From JBFWIL01 sp050256015 (GTDB taxonomy: Bacteria > Bacteroidota > Bacteroidia > Bacteroidales > Prolixibacteraceae), in assembly GCA_050256015.1 (NCBI GenBank), contig JBFWIL010000076.1, positions 1 through 10,893 of the forward strand: a DNA stretch of 10,893 nt, written 5' to 3'. Numbering within the stretch: position 1 is the first letter of the stretch; the number at the start of each line of letters is the position of its first letter. Of the stretch, positions 7,423-10,893 are shown piece by piece. The notes below the pieces were generated by a model, which saw only the letters and a list, made by a program, of their open reading frames with translations, ran no database searches and was not told the DNA's origin. Made by a program: the position numbers and the translations under genes.

Positions 7423-7475
7423 AAAATGATTTTTATTCGGTGCGGGATGAAACGGGAAAGCCGGAACCGACGTAA
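7398..7475 (+). CDS. Possible 25-residue small ORF overlapping the end of the membrane protein gene
   Basis: ATG 7398 to TAA 7473-7475 encodes a hydrophilic peptide (begins MGYANKPLKND, ends GKPEPT) in another frame from the membrane protein, whose last 25 bases it overlaps. GGGGGGAGGA sits three bases upstream, the best Shine-Dalgarno-like stretch I noticed here, although glycine codons of the membrane protein explain it too. Codon choice looks like that of neighbouring genes. I do not recognise the peptide. It fills the start of the gap before the radical SAM gene. It may be chance. Confidence 0.25.
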   Translation: MGYANKPLKNDFYSVRDETGKPEPT

Positions 7476-7478
7476 AAT

Positions 7479-7513
7479 ACCGGTGGCAGCGTTCTCAGGA
7501 ACCGGTTGTTTTT
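7479..7513 (+). terminator. Possible weak terminator or attenuator before the radical SAM gene
   Basis: ACCGGT at 7479-7484 can pair with ACCGGT at 7501-7506 (the hexamer is self-complementary) across a 16-base loop, followed by TGTTTTT. The layout is that of a weak intrinsic terminator in the 154-base gap between the membrane protein and radical SAM genes. I see no good promoter box after it, so some readthrough into the radical SAM gene is likely. Confidence 0.25.
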
Positions 7514-7576
7514 AACGGTATCGTCCTGTTGAACGCGTTTTCTTGAAAAAAACAATAAAAAAAAGGTTTGACAGGG

Positions 7577-8680
7577 ATGAACAAACGTGAATTTATCAAA
7601 ACCACCCTGCTTGGGGCAGGGGCCGTGGCCTGCACGTCAGGTGCCGCAACGGACCTGTCTGCGAATAAAGAACCATGGAGGGAAGCCGAATTTTACACGG
7701 CAGGTCCGCGCGGACTGCGTTGTCTGCTTTGTCCGAATGCCTGCACGTTACGGGAGGGGGAGACGGGCGACTGCCGTACCCGGGTGAACCGGAAAGGAAA
7801 ACTTCTTACCCTGGCATACGGCAATCCCTGTGCACTGCATGTTGATCCGGTCGAGAAAAAACCCCTCTTGCATTTTCTTCCTGAAAGCCGGGCTATGTCA
7901 GTGGCCATTGCGGGTTGTAACCTGGCTTGTCTGAACTGCCAGAACTGGACCATCTCCCAGCGAAGTCCGCTGGAAACGGATAACCTGGATCTGCCTCCCG
8001 AACGCCTGGTGAAAACCTGTCTGCAGGAAGACTGTGCCAGCCTGGCATATACGTATTCCGAGCCGATCGTTTTTTATGAATATATGTACGACACAGCACG
8101 GCTGGCCCGGCAGGCCGGGATCCGCAACCTGATGATTACGGCCGGCTATATAAACCGGGAACCGCTTAAAAAACTCTGCCGGGCAATAGATGCGGCCAAT
8201 GTAGATCTGAAGTCGTTCAGCGAGGAGATTTATCAACGGCTTAATGCCGGAAGCCTGCAGCCCGTGCTTAATACTCTGCAAACCATGAAAGCGGAAGGGG
8301 TGTGGCTGGAGATAACCAACCTGGTGGTTCCCTCATGGTCAGATGATACGGACATGATCCGCCGGATGTGCGGCTGGCTGGCCGAACACGGTTTTGAGGA
8401 TACCCCCCTCCACTTCAGCCGTTTTCATCCTACCTATAAGCTGAACCGTCTGCCGCCTACGCCGGTAAGCACATTGAAGCAGGCCCGCGAAACAGCCAGG
8501 CAGGAAGGTCTGCATTATGTTTATATAGGCAATGTGCCTGAAGCCGGCATGGAAGATACCCTGTGTCCTTCCTGTCACCGGCGGGTCATTGAAAGACTGG
8601 GGTTTCGCGTGCTGGACAGGCGGCTTACAGACGGAAAATGTGATTTTTGCGGAGCGGAAATAGCCGGCGTATGGAGCTGA
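7577..8680 (+). CDS. amrS: AmmeMemoRadiSam system radical SAM enzyme with Tat-like leader
   Basis: This is the radical SAM member of the AmmeMemoRadiSam system; its reaction and substrate are not known to me. The cluster motif CxxxCxxC is at Cys114, Cys118 and Cys121 (GCNLACLNCQNW) and would bind the [4Fe-4S] cluster that cleaves SAM. Before it, Cys49, Cys52, Cys56 and Cys66 (CLLCPNAC...GDC) and DPVEKKPLLHFLP are family hallmarks. Near the end, CPSC (330-333) and CDFC (355-358) form a likely second metal site of zinc-ribbon type. The first 20 residues (NKREFIK, then LLGAGAVAC) resemble a Tat leader with Lys-Arg in place of Arg-Arg; AVAC is a poor lipobox. Export would be unusual for a radical SAM enzyme. 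I chose ATG 7577 over TTG 7568 because it follows an A-rich stretch and starts the leader. It completes the module with the MEMO-AMMECR1 fusion upstream. Confidence 0.92.
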   Translation: MNKREFIKTTLLGAGAVACTSGAATDLSANKEPWREAEFYTAGPRGLRCLLCPNACTLREGETGDCRTRVNRKGKLLTLAYGNPCALHVDPVEKKPLLHFLPESRAMSVAIAGCNLACLNCQNWTISQRSPLETDNLDLPPERLVKTCLQEDCASLAYTYSEPIVFYEYMYDTARLARQAGIRNLMITAGYINREPLKKLCRAIDAANVDLKSFSEEIYQRLNAGSLQPVLNTLQTMKAEGVWLEITNLVVPSWSDDTDMIRRMCGWLAEHGFEDTPLHFSRFHPTYKLNRLPPTPVSTLKQARETARQEGLHYVYIGNVPEAGMEDTLCPSCHRRVIERLGFRVLDRRLTDGKCDFCGAEIAGVWS

Positions 8681-8695
8681 TACCGTATTTCTGCT

Positions 8696-8703
8696 TATTT
8701 TTG
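8696..8703 (+). promoter_or_regulatory. Candidate -7 promoter element for ftcD
   Basis: TATTTTTG is an exact match to the Bacteroidota -7 consensus TAnnTTTG and lies 68 bases before the ftcD start, in the 91-base gap after the radical SAM gene. I see no clear TTTG -33 box upstream. If real, ftcD has its own transcript with a leader of about 60 bases. Confidence 0.42.
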
Positions 8704-8771
8704 CCTGTTAACCGATTTCACTCCTGTGGTTTTCCCGTTTTGCGGCGCAGGGATGAAGCAAAGACAACAGC

Positions 8772-9815
8772 ATGAAGCAGATTATGGAATGTGTTCCCAA
8801 TTTCAGTGAGGGAAGGGATCCGGCAGTTATTGCCGCCATCAGGGAAGTTCTGAGCGGGACCGAAGGCGTACGGCTTTTGCATGTGGATGCAGGACATGCG
8901 GCAAACCGTACGGTGATGACCTTTGCCGGGACTCCGGAGGCTGTGCAGGAAGCGGCTTTCCGGGCTATTCGCAGGGCTTCGGAACTGATCGATATGCGAA
9001 AACACCGGGGGGAGCATCCCCGTTTTGGCGCTACCGATGTGTGTCCGCTGATACCGGTCAGGGGGATCAGCCTGGATGAAGCGGCAGCGTACGCACACCG
9101 GCTGGGAAAGCGGGTGGGGGAGGAACTGGGCATTCCTGTGTACTGCTATGAGGCAGCTGCTACGGCAGAGCATCGGCAAAGCCTGGCCGCCTGCCGGGCA
9201 GGAGAGTATGAAGGGCTTTCGCAAAAAATGAGGCAGGAGGGCTGGTTGCCCGACTATGGCCCGGACTGCCTGAATGAACGTTCGGGGGCTGTTGCCGTGG
9301 GCGCCCGCAGCTTGTTGATTGCATGGAATGTGAACCTGAACACCCGGGATAAGGCTGCGGCCCGGACTATTGCCGGCGAGTTGCGGGAAAGTGGAATTCC
9401 GCTGCGCGACCCGGAAACAGGACTTCCCTTGTACGACGCGGCAGGCCGTATGTTACGCCGGCCCGGCAGACTGAAAAAAGTACGGGCCATAGGCTGGTAT
9501 ATGGCGGAGTATGGCAGGGCCCAGGTGTCTATGAACCTTCTGGATTACAGGCATACTCCCATGCATAAGATATGGGAGGCAGTGGCTGAAAGTGCCGGAC
9601 GGCAGGGCCTTCGCATAACAGGATCGGAACTTGTCGGACTGATTCCGCTGGAGGCGCTTACTGCTGCCGGAGCTTATTTCCTCCGCAAAGCCGGGAAAAA
9701 GGATCAGACAGCAGAGCAGGAGCTCATTCAAACAGCTGTCCGGGAGATGGGGCTGGACGAGCTTGCCCCCTTCTGCCCGGAGCAGCGGATCCTGGAATAT
9801 CTGCTGAACAGCTGA
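8772..9815 (+). CDS. ftcD: Glutamate formimidoyltransferase
   Basis: This cytoplasmic enzyme moves the formimino group from N-formimino-L-glutamate to tetrahydrofolate, releasing glutamate, in the folate-dependent branch of histidine breakdown. The start MKQIMECVPNFSEGRD is the family's N-terminal signature, and His82 in GEHPRFGATDVCP aligns with the catalytic His82 of the mammalian transferase. Also visible are NRTVMTFAG, VGARSLLIAWNVNLN, KKVRAIGWYMAEYGRAQVSMNL, GSELVGLIPLEAL and a C-terminal ERQ-like EQRILEYL. At 347 residues it is the transferase alone, without the cyclodeaminase half found in mammals, plus an insert (about 215-232) often seen in bacterial forms. ATG 8772 aligns with known N-termini. 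No hutH, hutU, hutI or cyclodeaminase gene is visible nearby. It ends two bases before the stop of the opposing HD gene. Confidence 0.95.
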   Translation: MKQIMECVPNFSEGRDPAVIAAIREVLSGTEGVRLLHVDAGHAANRTVMTFAGTPEAVQEAAFRAIRRASELIDMRKHRGEHPRFGATDVCPLIPVRGISLDEAAAYAHRLGKRVGEELGIPVYCYEAAATAEHRQSLAACRAGEYEGLSQKMRQEGWLPDYGPDCLNERSGAVAVGARSLLIAWNVNLNTRDKAAARTIAGELRESGIPLRDPETGLPLYDAAGRMLRRPGRLKKVRAIGWYMAEYGRAQVSMNLLDYRHTPMHKIWEAVAESAGRQGLRITGSELVGLIPLEALTAAGAYFLRKAGKKDQTAEQELIQTAVREMGLDELAPFCPEQRILEYLLNS

Positions 9816-9817
9816 GA

Positions 9818-10893
9818 TTATTTTTCTTCCGGGTATTCAATGCGTACGTGGTAGATGTTGATAAGCTTTTCCAGCAGCGTTTCCTTGAGTATGTTGATGT
9901 CGCGCATGGTAAGCTCGGCATCGTCGAGCTGACCTTCTTCAAATTTTTGCCGGACCATCCGTTCAATCAGCTCCCGTATGTTTTCAGGGGTTTTCCCTTT
10001 CAGAGCACGGGTGGCTGCTTCAATGCCGTCAATGAGCATGACCACCGAAGTTTCCCGACTTCTCGGGGCGGGACCGGGATAGCTGAATTCGGCCGGATCG
10101 ACCTTTTCCTCCTGATGTTCGTTCTTGTACATCGTATAAAAATACCTGGCCTGTGAGGTTCCGTGATGACTGGTGATAAAATTGATCAGTACTTCAGGCA
10201 GCTTGTGCCGCCTGGCCAGTTTTACCCCGTAGGTTACATGGTCAATGATGATCTGTGCACTTTCCTTGTAGCTTAGCTTGTCATGCGGATTGGCGCTTCC
10301 TGACTGGTTTTCAATAAAATAAACCGGTTGTCTGGTTTTTCCTATGTCGTGGTACAGGGCTCCGGCATAGGCCAGGTACGGGTTTCCTCCAATGCGGTGG
10401 ATGACGGCTTCGGCCAGGTTGGCAATCTGCAGGGAATGCTGAAAAGTTCCGGGCGCATCTTCGGCCAGTTTCCGCAGCAGGGGCTGGTTGGTGTTAGACA
10501 GTTCGATCAGCGTTACGTCAGATACAAAGCCAAACAGCTTTTCAAAAACATAGAGCAAGGGGTAGACCAGAAGAATAAGCATAGCATTAAGGGCAAACCA
10601 CTGCAGGTTTTGCCAGCGGATGGATTCCATATTGCCTTCCTGCACCATGGACAAGGCAAGGTAAAGAATGCTGTAGCTCAAAAAAACCCATAGTGCGGTA
10701 AACACCAGGTGGGAGCGCCGGTGCAGTTTGTACAGCGTAAAGACGGCGATAATTCCCGTAATCAGGTTCAGAAAGATGAACTCGTAGTTGTTGGGGGCAA
10801 AATAACCTATGAGCAGGCAGGCGACCATCAGGGCATATATGGCCGTGCGCGAATCTAAAAAAATGCGTAACAAAATAGGCAGTATGGCAATGG
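9818..10893 (-). CDS. 7TM-HD phosphohydrolase (PgpH-like, probable cyclic di-AMP phosphodiesterase), C-terminal part
   Basis: PgpH-family proteins are inner-membrane enzymes whose cytoplasmic HD domain degrades cyclic di-AMP to pApA. The frame stays open to the window edge, so the N-terminus, including the extracytoplasmic domain and first helices, is missing; the TTG at 10873 is internal. About 357 residues are visible. Several membrane helices come first (AIYALMVACLLIGYF, FLNLITGIIAVFTLY, LVFTALWVFLSYSILYLAL, MLILLVYPLLYVFE). The linker SDVTLIELSNTN and the HD domain follow. Numbered from 10873, likely metal ligands are His146 (FQHS), His175-Asp176 (YHDIGK), His212, His236-His237 (SHHGTS) and Asp282 (DGIEAATR), so the active site looks intact. 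NPHDKLS and YPGPAPRSRE are also typical. Substrate is inferred from the family. It is convergent with ftcD. Confidence 0.92.
   Translation of the reverse strand, partial: IAILPILLRIFLDSRTAIYALMVACLLIGYFAPNNYEFIFLNLITGIIAVFTLYKLHRRSHLVFTALWVFLSYSILYLALSMVQEGNMESIRWQNLQWFALNAMLILLVYPLLYVFEKLFGFVSDVTLIELSNTNQPLLRKLAEDAPGTFQHSLQIANLAEAVIHRIGGNPYLAYAGALYHDIGKTRQPVYFIENQSGSANPHDKLSYKESAQIIIDHVTYGVKLARRHKLPEVLINFITSHHGTSQARYFYTMYKNEHQEEKVDPAEFSYPGPAPRSRETSVVMLIDGIEAATRALKGKTPENIRELIERMVRQKFEEGQLDDAELTMRDINILKETLLEKLINIYHVRIEYPEEK

Noticed and set aside
7568..7576. TTG start three codons upstream of ATG 7577
   Set aside because: ATG 7577 starts directly before the NKREFIK leader, as is usual for such leaders.
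1..10893. tRNA, rRNA, CRISPR array, insertion sequence or prophage
   Set aside because: I saw no cloverleaf, rRNA motif, regularly spaced repeat, transposase or integrase sequence in the window.

Overview
The window looks like a piece of a Bacteroidota chromosome, most likely Bacteroidales. I base this on the gene families, on GDP-mannose dehydratase and Wzi-like proteins of the Bacteroidota type, on the lack of Shine-Dalgarno sequences at most starts, and on promoter candidates resembling the Bacteroidota -7 box (TAnnTTTG). I cannot name a species. All genes read rightward except the last one, and both window ends cut through a gene. No stretch without a gene exceeds about 220 bases. I see no rRNA, tRNA, CRISPR array or insertion sequence.

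Region 1 (1-3551) concerns cell-surface polysaccharide. It holds the 3' part of gmd (GDP-mannose 4,6-dehydratase), then a CapD/FlaA1-family nucleotide-sugar dehydratase relative that lacks the membrane half of the long-form enzymes and has replaced its usual catalytic residues. A Wzi-like outer-membrane capsule-assembly barrel follows. By eye this block is more AT-rich than what follows.

Region 2 (about 3650-8680) is the most interesting part: an AmmeMemoRadiSam module. The first gene fuses a MEMO1-like domain (system protein B) to an AMMECR1 domain (system protein A) behind a Sec-type signal peptide. Overlapping it by 4 bases is a 742-residue membrane protein with a spermidine-synthase-like domain between two membrane blocks; its expected aminopropyltransferase residues are missing. 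After about 150 bases comes the radical SAM enzyme (amrS type), which begins with a Tat-like leader. All three proteins therefore appear to be directed to or across the inner membrane, so this may be an envelope version of a widespread system of unknown function.

Region 3 (8681-10893) holds ftcD (glutamate formimidoyltransferase of histidine breakdown), apparently without other hut genes beside it. Running the other way is the 3' part of a 7TM-HD phosphohydrolase of the PgpH family, which probably degrades cyclic di-AMP. These two genes converge with only two bases between their stop codons.
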